The notes beneath the pieces were generated by a model. It ran no database searches. It saw nothing but the letters and a program-made list of their open reading frames with translations, and was not told where the DNA came from. Positions 1-10,868 of a stretch of 64,000 nucleotides of DNA are shown here, piece after piece. A program made the translations under genes and the position numbers. The DNA is from Globodera rostochiensis (taxonomy: Eukaryota; Nematoda; Chromadorea; Rhabditida; Heteroderidae), in the NCBI GenBank assembly GCA_018350325.1, contig JAEVLN010000002.1, positions 5,191,456 to 5,255,455 of the forward strand, read 5' to 3'. The first letter of the stretch is position 1; every line of letters starts with the position of its first letter.

Positions 1-48
1 AATTTTCTATAGTGTTCTTTATCAACAGTGAGGAAAAACAACATTTTT

Positions 49-1616
49 TTAAAAAGTCACATCGAATGGAAGGTTAATAATTCTCGAATCTGGTATATAG
101 TTATGTGGTTGGTCACCATGATGGGGTTTAGGGTCTGAATAATGTAATGTTCTATAGTTTAAATAGGTTGAAACTCGACAGGTACAACAGCGGTATCGAA
201 TTGAATTTGCTGTTGCTTCCGCACTTCTGAACCAAGCCCCTTCGATCTGTATATATTTTTTAGGGTTTATTTTCCCAATTTCTTCTAATCTGGGTTGATG
301 CTTTGGGTATATTGGATCAAAGCCGTCTTTGTAAAAAACGTATTCTTTATGTACTTCTATCCATGCTTTTTCAGATCTTTGTAACTCGTCTCTTCCTCCG
401 CCTCCATATTGTTTAGCAGCTTGAAGTTTTGCCAATTCGAACGTGTCAAATGACGCATATCGAAATGCTTCATAGTCGTCGCGTGTGTCAAGACCATAAG
501 GAATCCAGGATTTTGGACCGAGATTCCATGCTATGGCACAATTTACGCCCTAATCGTGAAAAATAATTATTAATTTTTTCCCAACCGTATACCGTGCTAA
601 ATCCAAAATGGATCGAACCGGGAAGTGTTAGTATTCCTTCCCCTTGCTCCTGGGCCTACAAAAAATGACTTAACTTTTTCTTTTTTTTTTATGCGAAATT
701 ACCGTTATAACATAGCGTATGTTATTTTCTTTCAAAATTTTCGGATGTATCAGTAGAAATTTTTTGCGAAGATATTCGTCATTACTTGAAAATTCTTCAA
801 TAAATACTGATGCTGCAAGATTTTTAAATTTTTGAAAATCTGCGGCGGGAATACTGTACCTAAATTGAGTTACAAAATAAATTTCTAGTTATTTAAAAAC
901 CATATTGTCTTTCCCGGTCCTTTTTTAGGTAGGAGAATATTTATTGAAAATAATTCTGCGTTTTCTGTGTGCGGTGGAAAAAATGCCATACGCCGCCTCA
1001 GATAGACATAGAAATTTGTTATCCCTTCAACAGGGCAACCAAATCCGTCCGGCTGTTCCATTATTTGGTGTTCTAGTATACACCCTAGAGGCGTTTTCCA
1101 TTCTTTATCTTCATCTTTAGGTTTTAGCTCTTGAGCGTAAGAAAATATTTCCTCTTTTTTCTCAATCATGCGCCAAAATTCTCTTAATTTTATGGTTGGA
1201 TTTTTATTAAAATAAAGACAACTTTTCATAACTTTCAACAGATGCTTCTGGCCAGTTTCCGTCGGCTATATATTGCTTAATTGTTGTTGGGCTTTCAACA
1301 TCGTTTCGCACGATTCCATAAAAACCATTGAGCTGTTTTGTTTTAATGCCAAATTCTCTTAAATTATATAATGGTGTTTATTTATTATTTTATTAACTAA
1401 CACAGTGTTAAGATGTTCATTTTGACGGTATTGACACTTTGGAAGTATCAGATTTGGGGGTATTTTAAATTTTAACAATCCCACAAAACGTGCCCAAATA
1501 TTCGTTGAAAGAATCGTATCGAGAAAATCATCGATTCCCGCGGTCAAATTTTTTTTGGACGGGTACAGGGTGGAAGATCCTGGTATGTTTTCATAATAGT
1601 GCTCGGGTCCACTCAT
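49..1616 (-). CDS. KDM4-like JmjN/JmjC protein, six exons
   Basis: Spliced reading gives 450 aa. Exons are 1616-1402, 1357-1223, 1182-901, 859-703, 655-593 and 549-49; introns are 40-47 nt, all GT..AG, and every junction keeps frame. The ATG at 1614-1616 starts MSGPEHYY. Residues ~15-60 fit JmjN (STLYPSKKNL, KIPPN). Residues ~118-300 fit a JmjC domain of lysine demethylases: YEKEFWR at 114-120, Y132, VEGI, Y175 and Y177, F185, H188-T-E190, FSIN ending N198, a lysine at 208, TIWYSIP, then LPGSIHFGF and GVNCAIAWN. In active KDM4 enzymes HxE plus a later His hold Fe(II). Here the later His position (FNHGFNCAE in KDM4) reads FSTGVNCA, so T284 replaces it, and the usual zinc Cys/His are not at their places. 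The tail (323-450) has C405, C406, C408 and a His cluster near 420-433. Expected role: chromatin 2-oxoglutarate oxygenase or a catalytically dead relative. The domain call is strong; activity is doubtful. Confidence 0.88.
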
Positions 1617-2345
1617 TTTGTTTAATGGATTTTTTGAGAATTGCTTTAAATTTAGAATGTTTTATTATTTTTTACAATATTTTATGCGTCTTAAATAATA
1701 GTTACACCGGAAAAACATTTTGACGGTTGAATCCAGGCCGGATGTATGTCCGGAAGTTAAACCTCTTTTTTTTTGTATTGTTAATCGATCGTTTTTTTAG
1801 TCTAGGCCGGATGTTTGCATTAAATTGACAATATTTTTTATTTTGCATTGTTAACCGATCGTTGTTATAAATTTATGACAGAATAAATTACTACCAGACT
1901 GATTTTAGAAATATCATTAACATTTTATATCCTTTTTAAATTCTATATTTTTTTATTGTTTAACTCCTGATTTCTGTTTTTTTTTTCATCTTCATTTTTT
2001 CGAATAAGTTTTTGAGCACTTTTTGTTTAATCGTTTCGTCCTTGGGTTTGTGTCCAATCGCTACATTTGTAGTAACGCAATTCGTCCTTCAATTTACGCA
2101 ACATTTTGTGTAAATTGCAAATACTCTTTCTATGTCTCCGTTTTTAGTTGTTTAACGTAAAATTACTCCAAGAACATTTTTGCGATCGTTCGTATGGTAA
2201 AAAACTGCGCCCCGGTTGCATCTTGCTTTGCTTTTTTTTATTTGTAAAAAAAACTTCTAACGTTACAATACATTTTTGCAATATAAAGGAGGTGTATACG
2301 TGGCTAAAATCAGCCCTTATTGCCCATTTTTTCTGGTGTGTCTAA
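1617..2345. promoter_or_regulatory. Divergent intergenic region with tandem repeat
   Basis: The JmjC gene (minus) and SPRY gene (plus) start back to back, so this ~730-bp spacer probably holds both promoters. It carries two head-to-tail copies of a ~65-bp unit, at 1735-1799 and 1804-1868. Each opens with aggccggatgt and closes with a variant of attgttaaycgatcg. The conserved ends and variable middles could be paired binding sites. No TATA box was assigned with confidence. Confidence 0.4.
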
Positions 2346-2957
2346 ATGGCCGACGATTTATTTGTGAAACGGGCTGAAACGTTTATTGTCGAACACGAGG
2401 GTTTTTATTATGGTGTGTTATTTAATGTTTGTAGGATATAGTTTTTAATGTTTTTTTTGTTCAGAACCGAAAACGTTTGTCCGCCACAAAGAAGAGTCAT
2501 ATTTTGAAACCAGTCTGCTGCGTAATAACGGGTATAAAAAATAAATTTTTTTTGTCTCAAAATTTTAATTTTAAGCAGCATTTGCGTTGGTTTCGTTCCA
2601 AGGAATGAAAATTCCGGTGTGGTAGGGTGGACGACGTCCTCGTATGGGGTTGAAGGAAGTGGCGAGCTTCTCCGCGAGGGAGAGTTGGTACTGAAGATTC
2701 CGCCGTTTTCGGCGGGGGACACGATCGCCTGTTCTTGGGACAAAAAGAGTGGGCTTGTGAACTTCTTTCTGAACCGCGAAAGACTGGGTTTTTTTCGCGA
2801 TAATATTTTTTTTTGATAAACTTTTAAAGGAGAACAGCTTGTGGCGCCTGTTGATGCGCGAATGTTCCCAGCGGTAAGCCTTCTGTCACCGGGAGATCGT
2901 GTCGAGATTCGTTTCGACCCTCATTTACGTAATTTATCGGGGGGATTTTGGGGATAA
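2346..2957 (+). CDS. SPRY-domain protein, four exons
   Basis: Exons 2346-2400, 2465-2531, 2579-2787 and 2830-2957 join in frame to give 152 aa, starting MADDLFVKRAE and ending at TAA 2955-2957. Introns are 64, 47 and 42 nt with acceptors TTGTTCAG, TTAAGCAG and TTTAAAG. The SPRY signature runs nearly the full length: ESYFETSLL, ICVGFVP, VVGWTTSSYGVEG, AGDTIACSWDKKSG, VNFFLNRERLG (last Gly split by intron 3), then MFPAVSLLSPGDRVEIRF. SPRY domains are protein-binding beta-sandwiches found in RanBP9-type adaptors, TRIM ligases and secreted nematode SPRYSEC effectors. No signal peptide is visible, so an intracellular adaptor is more likely than an effector, unless an upstream exon exists. AATAAA at 3075-3080 may be the poly(A) signal. 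The higher GC stands out against the surrounding DNA. Confidence 0.85.
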
Positions 2958-3319
2958 TTTGTTTTGTGTTTTTTTTATATTTGTTGATAAATGTTATTGT
3001 TGCTTTGGAAATTACACTGGTGTTTTTTTCCAACAAATTTGTCGCTTTAAAAACGTCTCGAATGATTTTGGCTAAATAAACATTTTTTTATATGGCGCAA
3101 TGTTATTAACGGCCTTCTCCATAATATATATGATATTTTTGTAAAATTTTTAAATCTTCTATTGGTTTAATGTTTATAATGATTATTTTACGTGGTTATT
3201 AAAAAACGATATTGCTTGTAAAATAGGTCGTTTTAAAAAACAGTTTCGTATTTTGTCTTACAATAATAATTTCAAAAATCTGCCGCATATTTTCATTTAA
3301 TATTTTTTACATGAAATCA

Positions 3320-3535
3320 AATGCGCGCCCCCTCTTCTTCCTTTCCGGCGCGCAAATCCCTCACGCGTGGTTGTACCTTCCCCCGCGCACGTGTGTGCGA
3401 CCGACCCCCGCGCACGTGTGTGCGGCCGACCTCCCCCTGTGCGAATGTGAAGGGAAGGGAAAAAGGGTGGGGGCTGGGACTCACTTGTCCCCGCTTCCTG
3501 GTGTAAATTTTACACCCAAAAATTGGGCCTGATAC
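3320..3535. repeat. GC-rich tandem repeat island
   Basis: A sharply GC-rich block in AT-rich DNA. It has two tandem copies of a ~25-bp unit around ccccgcgcacgtgtgtgcg (about 3380-3430), then a purine-rich stretch and a small palindromic segment near 3502-3530 (gtgtaaattttacac). Two overlapping plus-strand frames cross it but look like translated repeat. No TIR or target duplication was found. Confidence 0.5.
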
Positions 3536-3983
3536 TCCTGTTATGTAATAAATGTTTATTGGTTAAAATAGATAAGTCTTTGGTAAAAAAAATGAAAAAG
3601 TAAATTATTTATATTGTATTTATCTAAACAAGAGTTTAACATTTATTGGACTTTACATTAGGCGATCTAACAAAGGAAATCTTCTAACAAAATTGCGCTG
3701 CAACAAGACTAAAGTAAAGCAAAATTTTACTTGCATATAACTGAAGCTTATTATGCTTTTATTCAATTAAACAATTTAATCCCGCGCGTTTAATTCGCCG
3801 ATATGAGTATTGTCTTTGGAATTAAAATATTAAAATAAATATAGCAAAATTTTTGCAACCATGTCAATTGATACAATTTACTTATTTTATTTTTGTAGAG
3901 TCGGATACCTTCGATTTGTTGAGCCGAATACCTTTAGCTTTAAATCAATTAAATATTTCTTTCCACCATCTATAGATGTATTG

Positions 3984-4181
3984 TTATATTTTGTCTTGTC
4001 TTTTTCGGGCGCATTTGTATTCAATAATGTACCACATGCGCCCCTTCCGACAACGAAGGCACGGCGCATTGTCGTACATGCGGATGGAGTTGATTTCGAA
4101 CTCCTGCTCTCCGTCGTTGTCGTCTGCCCAATATCTCTGGCGCTTTGTTCCGGATGACTGTGGATGCAAGGCGAGTCGCAA
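3984..4181 (-). CDS. Unrecognised Cys-containing exon or short ORF
   Basis: Minus frame of 65 codons ending at TAA 3986-3984, in a GC-richer island. It reads KRQRYWADDNDGEQEFEIN, then APCLRCRKGRMWYIIEYKC, a CxxC with a third Cys, ending KRQDKI. The composition is protein-like rather than AT noise, and the sense strand is the locally A-rich one, as for the better genes. It might be part of a zinc-binding domain of FLYWCH type, but I do not recognise it firmly. It could be one exon of a gene including the island at 5321-5470. Upstream start and splice sites are not resolved. Confidence 0.3.
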   Translation of the reverse strand: MRLALHPQSSGTKRQRYWADDNDGEQEFEINSIRMYDNAPCLRCRKGRMWYIIEYKCARKRQDKI

Positions 4182-4339
4182 TTATGTTTAACGTGATGCA
4201 TTTAAGCTTCTAGTTTGATTTTTTATAGATTTTTGTACCCAATAGTATGATAATTTATAAATTTTTATGTAATTTTTTTAGTTGCAGATTGGACGCTCAT
4301 TCAATCAAAAATAGAATTTGTTTATAAATTTTATGAACT

Positions 4340-4640
4340 TTTTTTTTGGTTGAAGACCCGTTCATACAAAAGCTATTGCTGTTTTTTTGTTTTGACCACA
4401 GAATAGAATTGTTTTTAAATCTCGCTGAGCACGCATCAATTTCGGAAGTTAAATGGCTCGCATCGGAAAAATGTATGTTTTATATATTTTTTATTTGTCG
4501 AAATATGTTTATTTGTAAATATTTGGGCAGCGGCAGCACCATCAGTAGCTTGAATCGCTGGTGCGGCAGTCGGGTTAGTATAAAGTGTAGTATATTTTTT
4601 ATTTATACCGTTTTGCTCTTAACATCATAGCTTATTTGTA
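4340..4640 (+). other. Island with exon-like plus frame
   Basis: One plus frame reads AEHASISEVKWLASEKC and then, through AT-rich bases, YLGSGSTISSLNRWCGSR before a possible donor (CGG|GTTAGT at about 4574). Both pieces look protein-like, but they lie on the T-rich strand, unlike most candidate exons nearby. No homology recognised; may be chance. Confidence 0.15.
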
Positions 4641-5320
4641 CAATGTTTTGTTTTTAGTATTTGGCATATTTTTGGTAAATATATTTTTTTTATTTGATCC
4701 GCCGTCGTAGTACGTATAAAACTATATGATATTATTTGCACAATCGTTGGATGGCATTTTTATAATATTCTTGGTTGAAAGACCCACCGCACATAAAATA
4801 ACATACAATGATATAAAATAATTCGTTGCTGAATAATCTATCCGGTGCTTCTATTTATTTGGATAGTTTTTTTAAATATGGGTAACAATTTATTCATTTT
4901 ATATACCAATTTTCACATTTTTTCTCCCTAAATATCAAATGAACCCTACAATTGCAATTTTACCAATCATTTGGTCAGGATTACTTTCAGATATATTTAT
5001 TGTTTATATGAAATATCATTTGAATTGTATTTTTCCAACTGTGCTGTATGTAACTTTATTTAATAAGTCATTTCTTTTAAATTTTGAAACACCTTTTCTG
5101 TGTTTTGGTTTTAAAAATAACGGCTAAAGGTGCTTGAATCTTGAATATTTTTGACCTTTAAGAGTCCTGGGTTTTTGAGTGCCATAGTATTCTTTGTATA
5201 ATTCAAAGCAACTCAATTTACTTTTGGATTTTAACAAATACTATGTATTATAATCTGTTTTTAAGTAATTACTTTTAAATAAGCATTTTAGTAAACGGGT
5301 GAATGAATTGTTACAGATTA

Positions 5321-5470
5321 TTATCTTCGATTTCTAATTCGCGTCGTTGGAACGCCCGATCGGCGTCTTCTTCCGTGAACTTTATCTCGGCACATGTTGT
5401 CTGCACAAACTGTCATTGCACGACGGCCAAGTTCGGTCTTTCCGTGTTTATTGGCAATTTTAGTGCCCAT
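5321..5470 (-). CDS. Short ORF or exon, two competing frames
   Basis: A GC-rich island. From ATG at 5470 one minus frame gives 49 aa, MGTKIANKHGKTELGRRAM then a basic tail, stopping at 5321. A second minus frame gives AEIKFTEEDADRAFQRRELE and ends EDNNL at TAA 5313-5311. In that frame CT|GTAACA at about 5314 could equally be a donor. The second, acidic frame looks more like real protein. No family recognised. Confidence 0.28.
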   Translation of the reverse strand: MGTKIANKHGKTELGRRAMTVCADNMCRDKVHGRRRRSGVPTTRIRNRR

Positions 5471-5570
5471 GAAATTATTACACTCTACATAATAGTTGAA
5501 TATCGTCTTTTATTTCTATTAAAATTAAGTTATATTGTATTTAAAATACATTGTCACGTTCTTTGATGAG

Positions 5571-6760
5571 AACCTTTTCCAATACTTTTTGACTTTATCT
5601 TTTAATTTATTAAGCATTTTTTATTTGGTAAATTATTCAAGTATTGCTTCCCGAATTATTTAAAATAATTATTTTTTTAACATTCTTCTATTAAAAAATG
5701 TTGCCCATCAATTCGAGACATCGCTAATGCCATATGAAAATTTTGGCTGCAAAAATTTTTTGCCATATTTTTGTATTTTGTCGCCATATTTTTTACTATT
5801 AGGAATTGCCACCCTGCTTCAAATGTAGAAAATATCATTTATATATTTAATGAGATTTGAGAACTATTTATTTTAAATAAATAATTTAAGGCTTTGATTT
5901 TTTTACATTCAATGTTGCATGGTTGACCGGTCTACGCATTTTGCCTAGCGAGTAATCGAAACTCAACGCAAATGATACAGCGCCAATGACGCATTTCAAC
6001 ATTCTCTTTCAACTTCAGAAATTTTGTTCTGAAAAATTGTATGTTAAAGAATTTACTATCGTCTTCGTAGCCAAATAAGCATTAAGATTAAAATATTATT
6101 TTTAAATTGATCGGTATTTGTTACTTTTAAAGCATTTATTATTTATTTGCAATAATCGCAATAGTTCAATCTCCGGCCTTTCTTTTTATTTAATATTTAT
6201 TTGCATCATTTGGACCTTCGGGCAATTATTTCATCAGCGTTCGTCGTTGCATTCTTGATAGAGAATGCCAAACAGCGAATAGGAATCAATAATAATTTTT
6301 TAAATTCGTTTAATATGTCAGATTAAGAAAAGATAAATTATTATTAGGTTATTCAAAACTTTCATGAACCATTAAAATTCTAAAAACTTTGTATCTATGT
6401 TTAAATATTAATTTTATTGATTTTTTAATAATTTTATCGTTTAGTAAAACCAAAAACTAAAAATGCAAAACTTACGAGTAATCGGGGGTCAAGACTTTTA
6501 TTGTGTAATTAGTTTTGTGATTTTACAAAATCTCATTTTGATTTTATTATTTAAATTTGCTTAACCGGCAAAACCCATGGCGTGTTCCAGCAATCTGAGA
6601 TGCATGCCGATTGTTTTTTAGTTAAAAAAATTGAAAAGAAAAAATTTTAATTAAAGTTTTGCTATTTCCCCCCTTTTATGCTTATAGGTTGATAATTATA
6701 ATGTTTAAATTTGCTTTTACCAAAATTATTATACTGAGAAGTGTATTTCTTGGGCACCAA
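5571..6760. other. AT-rich DNA with a solo transposon end
   Basis: No supported gene. At 5801-5818 the sequence ggaattgccaccctg is the reverse complement of a CAGGGTGGCA-type end, as used by hAT-like MITEs. No partner end or target duplication was found. The rest is T-rich on plus. Confidence 0.3.
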
Positions 6761-6771
6761 ATCTGTTTAAA

Positions 6772-6900
6772 TTTAGCGTGGATTAAAATACGACCCATTA
6801 TTATTATATTGAAACACGATGTTCAAGCGCTGACACGTCGCGTTAGTGGAGGAGCAACTTATCATCCATCCTCAGCATTGAGTTTTAGCAAATACAAATA
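6772..6900. other. Exon-like island, strand uncertain
   Basis: On plus, an open frame ends HDVQALTRRVSGGATYH, SSALSFSKYK and TAA (about 6898), overlapping an AATAAA-like sequence. On minus, another open frame reads CSSTNATCQRLNIVFQYNNN. Both look better than background. Splice sites are ambiguous and no family is recognised. Confidence 0.22.
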
Positions 6901-6904
6901 AACA

Positions 6905-8300
6905 TCTATTTTTGCAAATTTTGTATTTAATTTAAAAAATGCTTTACAAATAAATAACTATTTTGTTGTTCTGCATTGCTTATTATTATTTTCTCGCGTC
7001 TATTTAAATATTTGTAAAGATTTTTTATAGAAGTTTTTGTAATATAAACATTTCTGTTTTTGTCTATATTTGCATTTTTAAACGGCAAGCCTATATATGA
7101 TTAAAATTGTCTAGATTATTTATAATCCAAGCCGAGTTTTTTATAAAAATCTTTTAATACGCTTGCCTCATTAACAAATTAACCTCTTCTTCTTCTTCTC
7201 TTCATCATTTCTCAGAACCAATGAGCATTTCTTTCAAAGTTTTACGGTTCTTTTATTATTCGTGAATTTAAATTATTTTATTTTTTATTTGAATTGATTA
7301 TTTAAATTTATAAAAGATTTACACTGTTGTGAGGGAAGAGTCTAGGCCTCTCACCATCCCAAATTTAATTTCAATAAAAATCAATTGACATATTAGTATT
7401 AGATTTGTTTTAGTTGATTTTGTTTTGTCCAATATTTGTTTTTATTTATCAATCATAACAAAACTGATGTTGTAGTTTAAAATAAAAAATGTTTAAATAC
7501 TCTTTAATAAATAATTCAAATTTGATTTGCATATGAAACAACTTTCAGATTTTATCGTTTACTTTTTAATTGATTTAATTAGCACCACATTTAAGTTAAA
7601 TTATTAGAGATGCGGCAACAGAAGAGAAATATACGGGTCTGTATGAACTTCACTTGTTTAAGTATTTATGTTGGTCCTTGAGGCCACCGAACATTGACAG
7701 AATAGATCAAATTAGCAACTTTATTACATTCCAAAAACAATGGGATGTTTCATTTTTTATAGGTAATCTATGCTTTTTGTTAGTGATTACATATAAGTGT
7801 TAAATTATTCAGTCGTGGGAATTGAGAAATTTTAAATATTCAATTCATTTTGCATGGGATATGTATTTTTAAATTTGGGTTTTAATCGTCATTCTAATGT
7901 TTCTATTTAGCACGACACATATTTACACTTTTATTTCGCATCCTTTATTTTCTTTTTTAAAAATTTCCATATTTACTGATTTTTCTCTATGATTTTAACA
8001 AGAGTAATATAAAGAAAATTTAATTTTTGTTTAAATATAAGCATATCAGTAAATAAATATTTTTTACAAATTAATGCAAAGAAACGACTTTTTTCAAGGA
8101 ATCGATTTTGATTGGTTGATAATAAGTTGATTTTATTATTTATTAAAATTTCATGTAATGATTAATTTGTTGTTTCAATGTACAGCTATTATTTTTCTTA
8201 GAATAAAAAAATCATTTTTGCTATTATATAAGTAATAACTAGCATTAAAAGTGATGAATAAGGTATAGTCTATTTGCTGTTTTGTAGCATTTATAACAAT
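6905..8300. other. AT-rich DNA, nothing recognised
   Basis: Long T-rich homopolymer-laden sequence with no frame of protein-like composition on either strand. A small GC-richer patch near 7325-7360 and one near 7605-7700 show no convincing frame. Confidence 0.5.
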
Positions 8301-8306
8301 TATTAA

Positions 8307-8441
8307 TCTTTTCATATTAAACTAATAATACATTGGGTGACCGCGTATTTTTACCAGCGGCGGCTACAACTCCTTTTTGAACCGAACGAGCGCTTTTTAA
8401 TCCGTTTGGCTAATGGCGAGACGTCCGTAGCCAGTAAATAA
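8307..8441 (+). CDS. Exon-like open frame, 44 codons
   Basis: A plus frame without ATG stays open from 8307 to TAA at 8439-8441 and reads HWVTAYFYQRRLQLLFEP, then NERFLIRLANGETSVASK. The composition is clearly protein-like. The opposite strand also has an open frame (LATDVSPLAKRIKKRS), so strand is not certain. No acceptor was fixed at the 5' side. Product unknown; possibly a terminal exon or gene relic. Confidence 0.28.
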   Translation, partial: SFHIKLIIHWVTAYFYQRRLQLLFEPNERFLIRLANGETSVASK

Positions 8442-8444
8442 TAA

Positions 8445-9090
8445 TAAAATTTATTCATTCAATTTCAACATTTTGCAAACAATTTTTTGCACTGATGGCA
8501 GATAGTGATACATATATGCGTTCTTTCCTTTATTCATATACCCTCATTTTGCAATTTCCATTTAATAAAAACTGGTTATTACCATAAGAATATTTAATTA
8601 AGCATAATTTTTGTTTTACCAATTTTGAAAGCGAATCATTAGTAGCAAGGCATAAATAGGACAAAAGGACCCTGACTTTTGTCAATAGCAAAATTGACAA
8701 TGCAATTAAAATTAATTATAAATGGTATAATGAATATGTTTTTTCCTTTATAATTTCTTTTCAAGAGTTTATAGAAATAAGAAATTTTAAGATTTAAAAT
8801 ATATGTCCGGCAATGTTCAGATCGGTGAGTCAATAGTTTTTTCTTTTGAGTCATGATAATTACGCTTTCTGAAAAATTAATTTGATCTCTCAGCTCCATA
8901 TGAAATTATGTAGACGATTTCGGTTGAAAGGGCTGATGGGTTGACAAAAATTCTCAATATAAAATTGTTACCTTTAACATAATTTATAAGTCGAATAATT
9001 AGATATTGACAGCCTTCCATTAAATATCATCATCGTTTAATTGAATTAAAATTTATGTAAGGTTTTCCTTTAATTTTTGGCAGGCAAATT
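8445..9090. other. AT-rich DNA, no supported gene
   Basis: A minus ORF of 86 codons (8899-8639) exists but has AT-driven Ile/Phe/Lys/Asn composition and no island support. Nothing else seen. Confidence 0.4.
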
Positions 9091-9142
9091 GTTTGTTATT
9101 AATTAAATTTTTTGATTTTTTTTTTTGGGTTTTTCGCCTTGC

Positions 9143-9260
9143 AGGAGTCTGCTGCGACGCGTTGGGAGCATGCCAAATGAGAAATAGTTTTGACTTTCAT
9201 TCTTTTCTAGCCAATTTAGTTGTCAATCAACATGTATCCACATGCGCGGGTACAAAATTT
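9143..9260 (+). other. Island behind a strong acceptor-like site
   Basis: A long T-run ends ttcgccttgcag, a good splice acceptor. After it a plus frame reads VCCDALGACQMRNSFDFHSF, and a GTACAA donor-like site lies near 9250. The opposite strand is open too (LIWHAPNASQQTPARRKT). Candidate Cys-containing exon, unidentified. Confidence 0.2.
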
Positions 9261-9309
9261 ATCTTCTTTCTTGCTCAGTTTGTTTATTTTCCAATCAACC
9301 ATTTATAAT

Positions 9310-10490
9310 TTGCTAATTAATATTATCTATCAGGCAACAACTATGGTCTTTGTAATTTATTGCAATATTTTGGGCATCGAATTTTCTGAACCGGTTAAAA
9401 TTTAAAAAGCTTACATTTTTTTGAGGCAAGACATTTGTCGTCGTGCTTGTTGATCAGAGTATTTTATGAATAACGATTTCGTTGTGAGTTTTTGGGAAGC
9501 GGAATGTTATATATTTTTTATTTTTCTCATATTGTTTTTTACATGCAATTAAACTACTTTTTTAAGAATGTTAATAATTGGTTCCACATATTTTAATCAA
9601 TTTAAACATAGCGTTTATGAATGCGTAAGTGTCATGTGATGTACTCTTTAACATGTCTATACTTACATCAGAATGTATTTAAATATGTATAGTTTTTTTT
9701 GTTATTTTCATATAAAAAGCACTTTAAAAGTGTTTTTGTTTAATTTTTATATTTAAACATTTATAGTCATTTTTTACTTTTTATTCATTAATTATTATTA
9801 GAGATGCGGTAGTCCAGCTCGCTCTTTCACTAATATTATGGCAGTATCTTTTTAATTATCACAAATCCAAAATTTGTCAAAAATTAATTTCAGATAAAAT
9901 AATATCTTTTTCTCCTTTTTGGTCTAATTCTTTTTCATATTCTTTGTATTCATCTATAGTTTGTTGATTTTGTTTATATTCTTTTCAAAGTCATAAATTT
10001 TGAGATGTGCTTAAACACCTCTTTGTCTTTTTGTTTTCATTTTTAGCTTCCAAAAAATTGCCTTTGTTGTGCCAATCCGTCACGTGTATTCTCGCTTTAA
10101 TATTTTTACCAGATAGTATGAAGTTTTATTTGATGAGGCCACTCCGGCATAAGTTGTTTTGTTTTATAAATATTACAGATTTATTCTTAAAAGAAACTCG
10201 TTGCTCTTAAAAATTAATACGCGCTGGCATCAATTAAGGCATAAAACATGCAATAATTGTCGTTTCATTCCGGATCGCAATTTTTAATAGTCTCGAAATC
10301 TGATTGGACAAACCTTTGTATATTTACATATCATAGATAATTGATTAACATTTAAACGATTATTTTATTTAAACAGCAAATTATTAAATTAAACAATGAA
10401 TAATTTTGGGTATTCAATTGTCGCAGCGCACATATTTCTTCAATGTATTAACGGTGTTGTGGGAGGGGGGCAATTTCTTCATCGGCAAAA
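9310..10490. other. AT-rich DNA, no supported gene
   Basis: T-rich on plus. A plus ORF of 67 codons at 10007-10210 has AT-driven composition. Nothing else supported. Confidence 0.4.
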
Positions 10491-10494
10491 TAAG

Positions 10495-10525
10495 TGTTGG
10501 TGAGTGTACGATGCTCACTCACCAA
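10495..10525. repeat. Perfect 11-bp stem hairpin
   Basis: gttggtgagtg and its exact inverse cactcaccaac flank a 9-nt loop. Its GC content is well above the surroundings. It could be a small RNA hairpin or a transposon-end relic; neither is shown. Confidence 0.5.
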
Positions 10526-10673
10526 CGGCAGAATGACCTCTGATTAAATAATTTTTTTAATAAATAACGTATTCCAATGTTCCTGCTTATAAAGCCTTTA
10601 TTTTTTATGATTTTGATCTATACAAATTTTAAAATTGTTGTGTATTTTTTTTTATATCGATTGTTACCCGTTA

Positions 10674-10775
10674 TTACGTTGCGCTCACTTTCGTTGATTC
10701 CGGCGTTGCCGCTGCTAATTTCGGATTAGTATTATGGGTCAGTTTTTCTTGTTGTCTTATTTTCCATTTGATCAC
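10674..10775 (-). CDS. Exon-like open frame, 33 codons
   Basis: A minus frame opens after a stop at 10778 and runs to TAA 10676-10674. It reads VIKWKIRQQEKLTHNTN and then PKLAAATPESTKVSAT. This is a convincing hydrophilic C-terminus, with GC above background and the A-rich strand as sense. No ATG; an upstream acceptor is needed. It may belong to the same minus transcript as 11603-11764, but that frame also ends in a stop, so they are more likely separate. Confidence 0.35.
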   Translation of the reverse strand: MIKWKIRQQEKLTHNTNPKLAAATPESTKVSAT

Positions 10776-10839
10776 TTATTTATTTAATCATATCTTGTTG
10801 TTTTTTTAATTTTCAAATGTTCTTTACAATACTTGTTAT

Positions 10840-10868
10840 ACAGTGGTGTGCAAAAGTAAAGTCACAAA
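10840..10868 (+). mobile_element. Solo Tc1-like terminal repeat
   Basis: The start of the sequence, tacagtggtgtgcaaaagt (the first ta could be the target), resembles the outer ends of Tc1/mariner elements. No matching right end or transposase frame was found nearby, so this is a truncated or solo end. Confidence 0.35.

Noticed and set aside
1490..1723. Plus frame opposite JmjC exon 1
   Set aside because: Antisense shadow of a well-supported spliced exon.
2346..2957. Secreted SPRYSEC effector
   Set aside because: The domain fits SPRY, but the N-terminus MADDLFVKRAE is not a signal peptide.
3311..3532. Two overlapping plus frames rich in Arg, Pro and Cys
   Set aside because: They cover a tandem GC-rich repeat, and neither has splice or start support.
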